Assembly (NCBI GenBank): GCA_002633005.1
Contig: NMRA01000491.1
Span: 68,111-117,228 of the forward strand
Source of the DNA: Phoronis australis
Taxonomy: Eukaryota > Phoronida > Phoronidae
Direction: 5' to 3'
DNA length: 49,118 bases
In this document: positions 1 through 14,400 of the stretch, one piece after another
Layout of the letters: each line of letters begins with the position of its first letter
How positions within the stretch are numbered: position 1 is the first letter of the stretch
The notes under the pieces: generated by a model
What the model saw: only the letters and a program-made list of their open reading frames with translations
The model's database searches: none
Told to the model about the DNA's origin: nothing
Program-made: the position numbers and the translations under genes

Positions 1-167
1 AGGATGCTAACACTGCCTGATACAGCGTATAGGATGCTAACACTGCCTCATACAGCGTATAGGATGCTAACACTGCCTCATACAGCGTATAGGATGCTAA
101 CACTGCCTGATACAGCGTATAGGATGCTAACACTGCCTGATACAGCGTATAGGATGCTAACACTGCC
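1..167. repeat. 30-bp tandem repeat, cut by the window edge
   Basis: Five full copies and one partial copy of a 30-bp unit beginning aggatgctaacactgcct. The only differences are g/c changes at one position and the truncated last copy. The array probably continues beyond position 1. Confidence 0.97.
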
Positions 168-2375
168 AGACAAGTAAAGCTTACAAGTTGTTAAGGTAAA
201 AGTGATAAAGCTCGCCAAGTTTGCTCAAATCAGCTGAGTAGCCAATTGATATCTGACAGATATGGATTTAGAATTCAACTTAGTAATTTTTATTAATAAA
301 ATGCTGCTGTTACAATTTATAATCCCATTGCTATGTGTGATATGATATTTTGGATGTTAGTCACAATAAAGTCAGAAATTACCAACAGCTAGCAAACACA
401 GCAACGTGATTGTATTCGTGACTCACAGCATTTGTAACACGTCTACAAAAAACTTTGAGAAGCCTGACAGACACATTACAGAAACCCCCTGGCAGGTGAA
501 CACACAATGAAAAAGTCAAGATGCAAATTGGGAAACAACACCATCAAGTAGGTACCACCCACTAGTGATTGGCAGTTGACAAATGTCATGCAAATGGTCA
601 CCAAGGAGAAGTTGTAAAAGTAAACAATACTACGTTAATTTTACATAGGATGTTGTCTTTACAAAAATTCAATTTTGGTTCAAAAGCAGAACGTTAAATA
701 GAGGGCCCAAGTATTCGTATGACAAGCATACATCCATAATGTGGACCACAAACACAACAAAGATGTAAGGGATGACCATGGGGTACAATATCATACTTTA
801 GGATACGCATTGTTGATGGGCTTCCAAATCTGGGGTGATTTATATGCGGACAAAGTGAAACAAATGTGAATCATGTTCACACCAAGAGCAAGAATTGTGC
901 TCTGCCAGAATGCTAAAATTGTCAATAGGAGGCAAAACTAGTCGGATCCGTCTAAAATTGGACCGAGACCGTCTTCAAAAACAAACCTGTCACAGGCAAT
1001 CTTCAATAGGACAACACCTGCCAAATTTCAAATTGATTCTTTGAAAAGTTTGGCAAAAAGAAAGGTAGATGCCAAAATGAAAACCATAACACTTGAATAG
1101 CTGCTGGAGGGGGGGGGGTCTATTGTGTCTAATGTCTAAAAGAGGCAGATATAAACAAACAAGAGCTTGATAGATACTGACAGAGGCAAATGCAAAGAAA
1201 AATTGCCAATACGGGGGTCAGCTATAGTCACATTCATTTGCAATGCAATCTACAACAGGAACACATCCGATAAATTTCATGTGTTTTGGCAGAGAGAAGC
1301 AAGGGCCAAAAATCGGATACCAAAATAATTATTGCCACTAAGGGCAACCACCAGACAGACTTGTTCAAAAATGAGTAGGTGCCATTTTCTCCATCACACT
1401 AACATATAAGATTTTATGAAAAATTAATCAAAGAATTCGAGGATATAGAGGCAGGAATAAAATACTAAATTCCACTTTAGTAGACGGATGAGTCCACAAA
1501 TAAATGCCTGCTATTTGATCTTTCCGTCATTGAAACACGTCTTCAAAATTTCACAAAAGTCCATCAAAGAGTTTGAGGGAAAGATAGGCAAACACTAGAC
1601 ACTTTGAAAAAGATGACACAATATATGGGCAATAGATGGAGGGGCTGCTCACTTGCCATTGAGTGGGGACACCTATTTAATATACGGCTATCCCAGCTCA
1701 AAATCAGGCAACATACCAAGTGTCCACCTGTTGAATCCAAAATTGAAATTCTTGCATTTTTATATGATATTTAGAATTAATCATTTTAAAATCAGACATT
1801 ACAATGCTTTTATCAAATTACTTGAAATATGGGTCGAGACTTCCACCAGAAAAAATTCACGACACGGCAACAAAAATAAATTTCTAGTGAATCTAGATGG
1901 TTCATTCTCCTATAAGTTCCACAAAGAAGTCAGTGACTGCCAATGTACATACAAGAATGCTATGAGTAGTAATGAAACAGAATGCAAACATACCAGCCTC
2001 AAATAAATTGTGCCGTGAAACTGCAAATTAAGGCCATATGCTACAAACACTTAAAGCAGACTCAGGCATGTACACTTAAGTTAAAGCATGGAATGATAAA
2101 AGACAGAACAATCCAACAAAAAAAAAATCGCAGCATGGTGCAACGATTCTGAGAACAGATTAAAACCAAAATTAAGTAAGGCCAAACAAAAATCCATTAA
2201 AACGACTCAGATCAAGGCACAAGAAGGTTGATACAGAGTAACGTTAAACAGAACATTCTTATACTTTGACCTAACCACAAAACATAGCAGGAATACATTT
2301 ATTTAACAAACTGCGATGATTGTAAAACTTAAACACAATAACCAATTCCAGAGCCCCTTTGCTTTGTTTACTAAC
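168..2375. other. ITPR intron sequence at the low-coordinate end
   Basis: AT-rich sequence with the diverged monomer array (900-1620) and a 10-base G run near 1110. I see no exon of ITPR or of any other gene. The open frame at 1653-2006 on the plus strand has no recognisable content. Confidence 0.6.
900..1620. repeat. Diverged copies of the same ~140-150-bp monomer family
   Basis: Degraded versions of the motif appear near 925 (caataggaggc), 1200 (ttgccaatacgggggtc), 1334 (ttgccactaagggc) and 1472. Each is followed by tccg/tccatc and ccaaatttcat-like blocks in the same order as at 42.8-44.4 kb. Spacing is about 135 bp. Homology is judged by eye. Confidence 0.5.
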
Positions 2376-2496
2376 CAATATCAGACAGTGTCTTAATGCA
2401 GGTCTCTACATAATACTTCTGTTGGCCTGTCAGCCACTGACAGTGTGAGACACGGAACGCCCCCTGGAGGAGACGGATGAACACAGGCTGGCGTGT
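2376..2496 (-). CDS. ITPR: ITPR exon r (last exon in window)
   Basis: This 121-nt exon encodes [40 protein letters not shown] and the first base of the next codon. It matches TRQPVF(V)(Q)LLQG(V)FRV. The acceptor is ttttgcag and the donor gttagt. It has no open frame long enough to stand out without homology. The gene continues beyond position 1; no further exon was found in 1-2375. Confidence 0.93.
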
Positions 2497-5400
2497 CTGC
2501 AAAACAATTCAAATAGAACTCGGAACATTCTGATATTGCTGGAATCATTAAAAGATGTATCGCAAGCTAACAACCCCCATTTGAACATCAAATACGACTA
2601 TCATGTTGGGACATGCATGTGTTCACTTAGAGAGAGTTTGTTCTCAGATTTGTGTTTGTCATAGAAAATAACTCAAGCTATAATACAATGCCAGTTTTCC
2701 ACAACTGAACTGTGTAGTGGAGTTCGTATTAAGTGGAATTTTGTCTTCAACCATCTCAACCTTGTTTCATGACTTTGAAGTACTGTTAGGTTACAGCCTG
2801 CTCTCTGAAAGCACGTTTAATACAACTTTGTCAAAAAATACCAACTTTAGTTTGCCGATTTGAAACTGAATGTTATATCCATACCCTTACGTTGAGTGAT
2901 ACATAAGGGGTATTTCTAAAATATATCATGCAGTTGAGTATTAACAAGTAAGACTTGGAGAGATTGCTCATCTACAGAAAGTAGTTGACATGAGCTCAGT
3001 ACCTGGACGGCGGTGCTCTGGTCTGAGAACTTTGAACTGAAGAACATGGTGACAATCTGCATGACAGTGGATGTGACGTAGTTCTCCAGGACAGTGTCCG
3101 CGTGCTGGCGGTCAGTGTTCACCTGGCACACCTGTAATTAAGAGGATGACAACACGATGAACACTTCATACACATGCACATCCACACACAGCTGGGTAGT
3201 CACCTGTAGCCAGATCACAGGAACAGCGGTGTGTTATACAGTTCTGGACCTCAATAAATTGTAGCACCTGGTAACACGTGGCAAGTACCATGGGGTGGTA
3301 AGTAAGCACCAACAGGTGGCAAGTAACGTGGAGTGATAAGTATGTAACAAAAGGTGGAATATACCATTGGATGATAAGTATGCACCAACAGGAGGCAAGC
3401 ACCATGGGGTGGTAAGTATCCATCAACGGGTGGCAAGTACCACGGGGTGGTAAGTATTTACCAACAGGTGGTAAGTGACATGGAGTAGTAAGCATGTACC
3501 AGCAGGTGGTATGTACCATTGCATGATTATGTACCATCAGAAGGAATGAATCATTAGGTGCACAATTCAATTTTATACATCACTAGGTAGTGTGCACCAT
3601 TTGCAAACTTTAAATTATTTGGGGTACAAATCCAACTGTTAAGAATCTGATAATAATTTTTAAGGCACTAGTAATGTCATACAGTGGCAGTAACCAAGCA
3701 TGTGCAACACACAGTTACACAATGACTCATCCCAGCCATGTCCAACAGGAAGTTGTCAAACATGGACCACATGTGGTTATAAGGTGACTCACCGTAGCCA
3801 TGTCCACATTGAAGTTGTCAAATGTACGCCACATGTGGTTACAAGGTGACTCACCGTAGCCATGTCCACATTGAAGTCGTCAAATGTACGCCACATGTGG
3901 TTACAAGGTGACTCACCGTAGCCATGTCTACATTGAAGTTGTCAAATGTACACCACATGTGGTTACAAAGTGACTCACCGTAGCTATGTCCACACTGAAG
4001 TTGTCAAATGTACGCCACATGTGGTTACAAAGTGACTCACCGTAGCCATGTCCACCAGGAAGTTGTCAAACATGTGCCACATGTGGTTGCTGGTGTAGAT
4101 CTCCTTCATCTCTACTTCAGTGTCCACATAACAGTGATTCAGAAAATTTACGTACGCATCCTTCACCTGCACAAATCAGTCACATCTCTAGTTAAGACGC
4201 ACCAGCTGACCAGTTAATGATGCTAGATATTACTTCAAAACAGTATCACATTTAACTCAATCTTTGAAAGTTTATCAAATCCTAGAATTTATCTGTAAAT
4301 ACTTTCAGTCTGATATAGCATTTGAAATTATAGTGACTTTTTAAATTGATTTGATGTTGATTTCGTTGTTGTATAAAAGTCCTCCGGCCCATTGAACAAC
4401 GACATTAGTCATAAAAGAGTTTATCTCAGGCAGCGTTTAGTAAATTGCATCACTGATGCCAAAAACTTAGTTTTCAATCAGTAATGAAGATGACAACTGA
4501 CCTCGGCTATACAGTCCGCATGGGTGGCGACCCTCACAATATCATCCAAAGGCAGCAGTGAATGGCACTTGATCTCCGTGTAGACGTTCTTTCCCTCAGT
4601 GCAACAGGAGAGGAGCCTCACTAGGTTGATGTGATACTTGAGGGGACTGCTGGCGTCCTGTCGGTGTTCCTCTGACCTCATCAGCTCTATCAGCATTTGG
4701 AAGGAGGAGCGATCGTTGTAGAACAATAGGACGTCTTCACCAACGTTGACCAGCTGTAATGAACGAGGAGGTCAAGGGTTAAACAGTTCACACCCAGAGT
4801 AATCAGACAAAAGGACCAAGAATTTCCTGTCAATGAAGGCCCATTTGTAGATTGAACTAGTTATTATACGAATCAGTATAAAAACAGCTACTGTGGGATA
4901 GTCAGTTTTGAAATTTTTTTTGACAAAGTAAAAATACATGTAGAAAACAATATGATAAAGGTAATTTATTTGATAACAGTTAAATCTGCAAGCCCCACAC
5001 TAAAACTAAGGTTGTGGGGCTCGCAGTATGCCCACATAAGGTTGTCTACAATAACAAAATGCAGATTATCAAAGTCAAGTAAAACTTAGAAAGCGAATAA
5101 AAACAACGGAACAGAAAGGGTCACTCAATCACTAAGGGCAATAACAGTCAGAGACAATGGCTGAATGAATCGGCGTACACACAAGAATTTACCTCAGCCA
5201 TGACCATATCCTGAGTCTTGCGGATATACTGTCCCTCAGACTTAACGATAGTCTGCAGGAACTGTAGATACTGTACATGACGACCATGCGTCTCGATACA
5301 GTGAACATAATGTTGGACAACACGCTCCGTAACTTCTTCACACAGGCTCACATTGTCTTTGAAGATGGCACGTGCCGTCTGAGCTTCTAGCAGCTATAAC

Positions 5401-8400
5401 ATGTAAAAACAAAACTTCATTATCAGCAAATGACAAATGGTAAAAGTAGACCTAAATGCTGCTCTGACCTAATTACAAAAATACTAAATGTAATTACAAG
5501 GCTAACAGTTTTGAAAAAAGAAATATACCTAAAGTTTGAAGCAAATATCAAGTGACATCGAAATCTATGAAGTTTGCGAAATCGGCCAACATCATTACTG
5601 CTTCAAGTAAGTTACGCATACAAGGAGTGATAGCCAACCTTGAACAATATCACAGGAGACAATACTACAGGTAATTAAATAAGTTCAGGATGAAATTGCC
5701 AAAACACAGATTATAGTACTTTAACTACGGTAAAATCTCACTAAATTAGGACACAAAATGGCGGACAAGTTATTTCACACTTTTTAACGAACCCAGATCA
5801 ATGCTTGTCATTTTCAAGTTTTATACCAAAGCAAATAACAGACAATATTTTGAAAAATTTTGGGAATTCACACCAAAATTACAAGTCCAGGCCATTGCAG
5901 CAATATTATTTTAGTCCAGAATTTATGAAATTTTACCATTAAACAGTCCAATCAGTAAACTACTATTACCGAATTACTCAAAACAGTTACCGTAGTGACC
6001 TAAATCTCACAAGTTTATGACTGGAACAGGGAGATCACCAGTTCGGCATTGGCAACACCGACATGGACATTCATTGCAACCACAGATTTTGACATCTCTG
6101 CGGTCAGCTCATTTCAATCTGGATGAGTTCAGTGACATTTAAGATCAACTCACTACTTTCGTCAAAATTCAACAATTAGCACGCAAATGAAGCTGTGAAA
6201 AGTTAAAATAATTGATTATAAAAAATATTCACTGACAGTATTTAAAAAGTGACCAATTTTAGTTAAAGCCCTAATTCACATGTCTTGATCAATTTGCAAT
6301 GTCAAGCACGCTATTTATTTTTTTAAACAAAATTACTTTCAGCCATAAAACGGACTTGGGTGATTAATCCTTACATGAATCAGAAGTGATTTTCAGGGCT
6401 TGGTTAGAATTGACACCTTGGTAAACGCTTATGGTAGCATTCACTAGCATTCCCTTTTATACAGATAGCAAAAAGATGGTTGTAAAGGATATCAACAAAT
6501 ATTATAGAACTCCAAGAGGTCTAATGTCAATAATTTCAATTCAGACTAACAAAAAATGGCAATAGCATTGAATGTGCCACCATCCCTCAGTGGAAACTAG
6601 TAGACAACAAAACCAGCTGGTTCCAGGTTTTAAACACTGAGGAGAAACAGAGCTCCAGTTTTTACGTTGACTACAGCTGGAAGGTTTACATCTACCGCGA
6701 GGACACCTATTGGAGTCTGCTTCAACTAGTGTTGCACTGGTCTGTTAATTGAGCAAGAAGTAATAAGCCAAGTGTTAGAACAAGCAACAAACATTATTAA
6801 CAAAAACAAATTGCAAGCAAAAATAAACCCAGCACAGGAATAAAACTAACCTCTGAAGGAAAGTTGACGCTTGAAACAAAGCCTAGTATTCAGCCTGATA
6901 GCAGAAGTGAATTATAATGAATGTTATTCAAATCCTATTAGCATATTAAATGATTACCAATCAAACCAATTAAAATTCAAATGTAATTAACAATGCAGCA
7001 AAACAAAGCTCACCATTCAGTACGGTTACTATGTTGACACCCCTATCTTGAAAATTGGCGTAAAGAGACATAACAACCGAAGGTAACCTAGCAAGTATTC
7101 ATGCCATGTCTGATCTTAAGACCTCACCAGACGAAAAATAGATGCCCTTTAGGAGACGCTGACAATCACAAATCCACGGGAAGTGAAGTCCAACAAGATT
7201 TTTCCGAGAAATAAATTGACTGTCCAAATGCACCAAATTTGTTGCAAACTATCAACGTAGCAAAAATATAGATTTTCAAATTATTCCATGCCATATATTC
7301 AAGCAAATAATGGAAACTTGCATATAATACACAAGTCTGAAGCTGGTGCTAAATAAATGATAATATAATATCGAATTACAGTCAATTAGAAATAAAATAC
7401 CACAACCACACATTCCCGAACAGAAACCATCAGATAGCATAGGGTGCATCATTGGTTGCAAGTAACCCTCTCTCCCTGTACAGTACACTTATTAATAAAG
7501 TTACCACCCTTTTGCAACACAGCAACATCAGTTAATCAACCCAAGGCAATAAGTTGCCTTACAATTCATCAAAGAGCTGTACCAGGTTATAGATTACCCT
7601 GAGGCTCGTTACTGTATCAAGGATCAAATTTCTTTAACAACTTGTTGAGTATTGATAGCATATTCATAAAACTTTAGACAGAATGCTTGATGATAACGGA
7701 ACCTTATTAAAAGCACAAAAGCAGCGCTAAAATGTTCGTAATACCATTTCTTTATCAAAAATCTGTGACACAGGGATCACCAAATTTTCCACAATCAAGA
7801 TTTTTCTCACACAAAACTTGCCACACTGCCAATTCTGTTCCATTAGCTACAAAACGTGTCCTGGACTTTCTAACTAGAGAGCTTGGCTTCCGTTTTTTAA
7901 AGGAATGTTGACAGCAAAAAATCATGTTTTTGGAAATTAGGGCAAACTCTGTGAAAATTATTTTTATAAGTTTTTACAAATTAAAATGCATTTAGAAGAT
8001 TACGAAGACATGACATTACTTTCGAACACATAATAAAGACTGTGATCATCAAGAATTTAAAAAATAGAGTTTTATTGGTTAACAATGAACATCGTACTTA
8101 TTTAGTTATTAAACCAACTTAATCTCTGACGACGAACGTATCCAATTACATTTAAGGAGCCCCCTTCCAGCACAGGTAACCCCCCATCCGTACACCTAGC
8201 CCCCCCTCCAGCACAGGTAACCCCCCATCCATACACCTGTACACTATGTTGCCTTCACTCCATCACTAGTATCAGTTGCTGCGACAAGCATTAGAAGACA
8301 GACAGGAAGCACTGCCAATCATACATATACAAGAAAGTCATATTCACAGGTGTGGCATAGGTACTGTGGCTTGCTTTGTTAATCATGTGACATCTCACCA

Positions 8401-11400
8401 GTTTCAGACAAAATCAATCAATAGCTAAATTGCTTTTTATCATTTTTGAGGACTTCTTGCATAGCCAGGAACTCTTCCTGTCGATATTGCCTAAAGCTAC
8501 AGGGAGTGGGCATAGTAAGACATTAATTAGGTGCTACTTGACTAAGGTTATGCAAGACTCCAGAAAAATGTCCAAATTTGACCAACTTGGGAACAATATA
8601 CGTCAAATATATCAGAAATGGCTTATTGCATTCATAATGAAACTTTCGGATTAACATGCTTTTGCACTATTCTCCACAAGGCTGGTAAAAATTGATTTCA
8701 AACTGTTTGACTTTTGAATGAGGGGCTACGAAAAATAGGACATCAAATAAGTCAAATGTTGCTAAAGTAAAAACAAAAACATGATAATTTGACTGACTTT
8801 TGGAACATCATATCTGAAAAATGGCTGATTAGATTTAAAATGTAACAATTTATTTTTACATGAGTGGCTATCGAAAATAGGGCATAAATGATTTTTCATA
8901 AATTTGTATAAAACGAAAACAAAGTAATTTAGAAAATTGTAAAAGCGTTTTTGAGTTTTCATTTTGAGCACTTAAATCACACAAAATTTGGTCATGTTAA
9001 TAAAATATGGTAACAGCCTTTGAATGTACATTATTCTACTTTTTTCTTAATTTTACTAATAAAGGACATGTTTACAACAATCCGATATGGCAGACTGGAA
9101 AAGTAAAAATAAAGTCCTAGAGCTTTCAACCTTCACAAAATTACAGTTTTAACGAATTAAAGTTGTAGTTATGTAGATTAATAGACAGATTAGCCAATAA
9201 AGTCCTACACAACCTTAAAATAGAAAACAACAAAAGTTCACTTGTCATTTATTGTGTCCGAAACTGGCCAGATTTCACCGTGGTTCGCACACTTAACAAA
9301 TTACCTTCACACACACCCACATATAGATCACACTTCACACCTGGACAAACAGTGACGCAAAGACTATAAGTGCAGGTCACAGCTAGTTGTCCCAACAAAT
9401 CTCCTTATCAGCGAGACAAGTTTTTAATTGATTAACACTACACCTGCTCCACAAAGTCCACCTTCGACAATAGTCAGATATAACGTGCCCAAATTTTGAG
9501 AACCAGTTTGATGCCCATTATTTAAGTGCAGAAAACTGGCTCTCAAAGTGCGGGCAAGTTATGTCTGACAATTACCTACAGTCAGTAATTGTAATTAAAA
9601 CACATGATTGAAATAACTGAGTTCAGCAAATAAGAGGACACATGGGAACAAATTGCACAACCTGCACCAGCAAATAAGAGGACACATGGGAACAAATTGC
9701 GCAACCTGCACCAAGGAGAACATGCTGTCGAACAAGAAGGAAGAGCAGAGCTGGGAGACCACCTTTTCTTCAAGCCAACCAATGAGGGACAACCCAGGTC
9801 TATATTAAACAATAATAACTCCACATGTCAAATCCTATTGGCTAATAAAAGTAGTTGCATCTCCACATGGAGGTTACTTACACCCAGGAAAGTGTCCGCC
9901 TACGAGAGAGGAAAACAGGTATACCAATTGGTTAATATCATCCCAGACCACCACAATGGGTTACTTAAAGTATGATTCATTGTGTTACGCAATACGCGAT
10001 ACGATCATTTGCAGACATCAGACATCAAATTAATGCATTTACAGTAAAACTCGAGTAAGTCGGATCCAACCAGACCAGGAGATTTCTCCTAAGTACGTCA
10101 AAACCTGATTTATCAGATGGGCCGAGCACACAAATTAGAACAACTGTACTACGAAGCTTTGTCCGAGTTAAGGGAGTTTTACTGTTACATGATAACAATT
10201 TCTGAAAGTATAACGCAAAGTAGACTTTCAATGAAACTACTATGTAATGCTCTTGACTGTTTTAATTTTGCAAGTTTAAACTGTCATTTAACCAAATGAA
10301 GCTCTGTCAACATAAAATTAAATGTTTCCATTTATAATTTAAAAATGACCTGAGAATTACATACAGAACTTCCCAAACAATTTTAAAACTTTTGGTGGTG
10401 CACCAACAAAATGGCCGCCACAGTGGAATGACTACTAGGAACTTAACATATCAAAGGAATGTCATTAATGAAATGTTCCTGGTGATGACCCACCATTGAT
10501 GGGTCTGTCTGTGTTTTTAATTGGTGAAAATAAAGAAAAGAGCACCTTTAAGTTGTGCATTAGACAATATGGAACTTACATGCCTTACCCACTGCACTTC
10601 AAGATGGGTATAAAGGGAAAAACCAGCATGCATGATACAACAAAACAACGTTTGAACAACGTGCAAACACCAACACAAACCGGACTAGGCAAGAACATTG
10701 GAACACTTAGAGAGCTTGAATACAACATGTGCTACTCACTCCAGGGGTCATGAAGAGGTCGAGACTGTTGTGTAGCAACGCTTGGTTGGACTGGTTACCT
10801 AGACAGAACATCTGGAGGAACTCGTGGGCGTACCTCATCACTTCGTGCATGCGCGTGTCAGAGTTCTGCAATAACAAACCGAGCGTCAACTGAACCGTTG
10901 TGAAGTTCAGTTGAGCTGACACAATGGACCTTTCTGAAACTTTTCTAAAACGCTTGTTGTAACCAATATGTAGAGTTCAACCTAGGCTATACCAAAATTC
11001 ACATGTAATTTGTCTGAATATGACCCTTTTCATCATCGACAATGGTCAAAATCAGAAACTTTTTGACACCAGGCACTTTAATCATTCACTGTTATTAATA
11101 CGCATATTGCAGCTTGAAATGTAGTATCAAAGCAACCACTACAAAGATTTAAGTGCAATATCAACTGTACATAGAACCCCCACACAGGCAGGCAACGCAC
11201 TGTACCTTCTCGTAGGGGATAGAGAGTAACTCCAGAACGACCGAGTGTGCTCCCATGTTCCTCAGGAGTCGCTGTTCATGTTTCTTAGGCTTGACCTCGG
11301 CCATGGCCTTGATGACACATAGACGGGTCAGTCGGTTTAGTATCTACAAACGACAATGCATGAAGGAGGTCACATGAAGGAGTCTCAACTGATGACAAAG

Positions 11401-14400
11401 TACACATTCAATGAAAGATTACGAGGAAGAGCTCTATTTTGCCCGTTTAGCAGCCTAGGCCTTTTACTCGGACTCCTCAAATCAGTCTCATAATATTCCA
11501 AACCAGGATTCTATGTCCATCATAAGCAAGTCACAGGCAATGCGTACAAGCCCAATTTTAAAATTTTAGGGTGGGTGAACCCTGATAAACTACAAGTACC
11601 ATTTTCGAATTTGCAATACTGTTGGCCAGCCACGTCAGTAAACAAAATGCACCACTTTTCGAGTCTGCAATCTTAAGAGTTGGCGAATCTCAATTAACTC
11701 TGAAGCATTTTGTTGACCGTGGATGGTCTTGATGTTCTTGTTGATAACAAAATACTGTATTTGCCCTAATAAGCGCCCCCACACGTGTTTTCAGACTGCT
11801 AAAATAAGCGCCTAGTCCATGAACGGCGTGTACATGCGAAAAATGCCTTACCTACACTTCTAAAATTCTACAGTAACGTCTTCAATTTATCAATAAGATC
11901 CGACAGTCCTGAAAAATCATTGTGCGCGGAATTTGTAGAGCACAAGCCTTGCCGCTATGTCGGATTTAGCTGTGGCTATACACTTCAAACTTCTGCCGCG
12001 CTTCAAAAAGAACGCAAAAGTTTTGCTGATCTTGCGAGGGACCTGGCCTTTCAGAACAGATGCAGCGTACTTGTTAAAGGGATTGTATTGTATTGTATCT
12101 TTCCTGTACAGATCCTCTCCCTCGACAGGAATCCAAATTTCTTTGTACACGCGAAAACTGCAAATCGAAGACTAACAAAAACTTGACCTTTGTTAAAAGC
12201 ACGTGGCTAGGAAGAGCGCGCTACATTCAAGTACCTGTCATTGACGATTAGTCTTCAGGAACTATTTATTCACGAAACGGGTAGCATAGCATTGGCAAGA
12301 AATAAATACTGACACTAATTTCTGAAATTTCTAATACCATAAAAAACATTTGCGTTATTTTTAGGAGGAATTATTAAATTAGTCGTAATTGGTGTTATTA
12401 AAGTAAAAATGACCCACTGAGAGTGAACACGTCCGCACCCTTACAACCCAAATCTCCCGAAAAATAACTGTTAGACTGTCACGCATCCAGTCACCCGGCG
12501 ACTCAATGACATCGGCCTTACCGAAACAATTCTCGAACGTTTTTTTAGCAGATAGATCAACAAGTACTAAATAAAACACATTCTGCTTTACTGCATGAGT
12601 TAAAGGAGATTGCCACCCGATTTAATTTAGTCTTCTTTACCGTCTGCATCCACATTGCCTTTTATACGGTCAACCTCACCTTGCCGAGAGGTGTCGCAGT
12701 AACCTGTGAGGAAGGTGAGAAACAACGCTGCGACGTCAGTGGTTTGTCTGCAGAGTGAATGCCGCTATATTGCAGTGCATCGTTCCCGCTTGTCCGAAGA
12801 AAGAGGGTATATCATTTTTTCGACTTCCTTGAGAGCCCAAAATGCTTAGGAAGTTGCTCGCGGTAGTTAAGAATGAAAGGTACGGTACGCTGTTAATAGC
12901 AAGTATGAGGCCGTGAAACATCTCCGTGTCTGTGGCCTGCATTTAATTGACAGTGATTTCTCTGAAGAATTCCGGCTTACCAAAGAACTATCCATACTTT
13001 ACGTTGCCTGTGCAAGTTTACGGCGCCTCTCTAGTATTTCTTGATCAGTGTATTCCGGTTCAAACTGATAGATTGTGAAACCTAACGATCCGACCCGTGA
13101 AAACTTCGTTGGATGAGCTCTTGACTAAGTTGGGATTAGCGCCCGGCGAGTTGACATGTAGACGTTTATTATTCTGCGTTCTGTTTCAAAATGAATTATT
13201 CTCATCATAACCAATGCTTCTACAAAACTGAAACAAAGTCTGTCTCATTAGATACCATTTGTAATGCCTTGCAGTATTTGTGAGTGCAAATGTGGAGAAG
13301 CCAGTAATGAATAAACCACTGCGTTACCAGTTTTTGATGCTGGCAATAAAGGTGATTGACTGGGCACCGAGGCTGTGTGAGCGCATGCTAATTCAGTGTT
13401 TCCTGACAGAAAGCTGCAGTTGTGCAACAATTACACGATTTTACATGCTATGGTCACATGTTAGGGGAATCTTTATTTAGAAATACAAATACATTATTCA
13501 AATCATTGTTACTGTACAACCTTTGCCCTGACAGTCTGTGGAATTGGAACCTGACTTCGCGGCCCACGACAAGTAAGTAGATTTTCAGTTTCGGGCTAAT
13601 TCACATAAATAATTACATGCACATTATTTCTTTGGCTCACTGTTATGGTCTTTTCGTGACTGGAGGTTTAGTTCCCAACACACACTGGTTTACGTTCGTG
13701 CCAGTCCCAGCAGCCGCGACGGGCCTGATCGGATTCCAAGCCACTGGCCAGGATAACGAGTCAGTCCGGCCGCAACTGGCCTGATTGGGATCCGAGCCAT
13801 CACAAGCGTTTTGTGAGTTTAGAACTCAAAAAATCACAAGTCAACAACACAGGTCTAAGTTCTCCTGTCTGTAATTCACAGAAGAATACTTTGAATTTAT
13901 CTCCGAACAAACCCCAAACTCCTGCTACGGACCTTGGTAAATTGGCCTGCCGAACTTTGTAGGCTACGATGTGTCCAAATACCAAAGTCCTGTCCATGCA
14001 TAAAAAATCTACTGGTTTTTACATACTAGACTGCCTCTTAACAGTATTTGTTCTGATACAAAATCTGTTAAATTTCAAAGTGAGCCTTTCCTACTAATTT
14101 TGCAGGGTTGTACAGCTAAGCACTTGTGTGACATTCTCCTGGGTTTAATCCAATATACAAATTCTGACTTTTTATAACATAAAATTAATGTCAGGTGACA
14201 ATATTGATTTGCCTGATGGATACACGCAGCCTTGTTTTATATGCCAAGCAGCCCCACACAAGCAATGCCACCAAAACTACTAAGATTTAATGATAAATTT
14301 CATTACCAATTCTACATAATGCACAAACCATGCCGTAGTTATCATTTGATCAAAACAGCAATCCTAGAAAGAAAAATGCAAATCATAAATAGTTACCAGA

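Larger units (their letters stand above)
5394..10739. other. 5.3 kb ITPR intron without recognised genes
   Basis: AT-rich intron holding a two-copy 41-bp repeat (8167-8238), a two-copy 44-bp repeat (9624-9711) and the pogo/Tigger-like MITE (10042-10184). A pair of related blocks lies near 8718-8748 and 8857-8884. Inverted actacggtaa motifs near 5723 and 5990 hint at another small element. No coding exon was recognised. Confidence 0.6.

Noticed and set aside
1-167. CRISPR array
   Set aside because: The 30-bp units are contiguous with no spacers, and the window is animal DNA.
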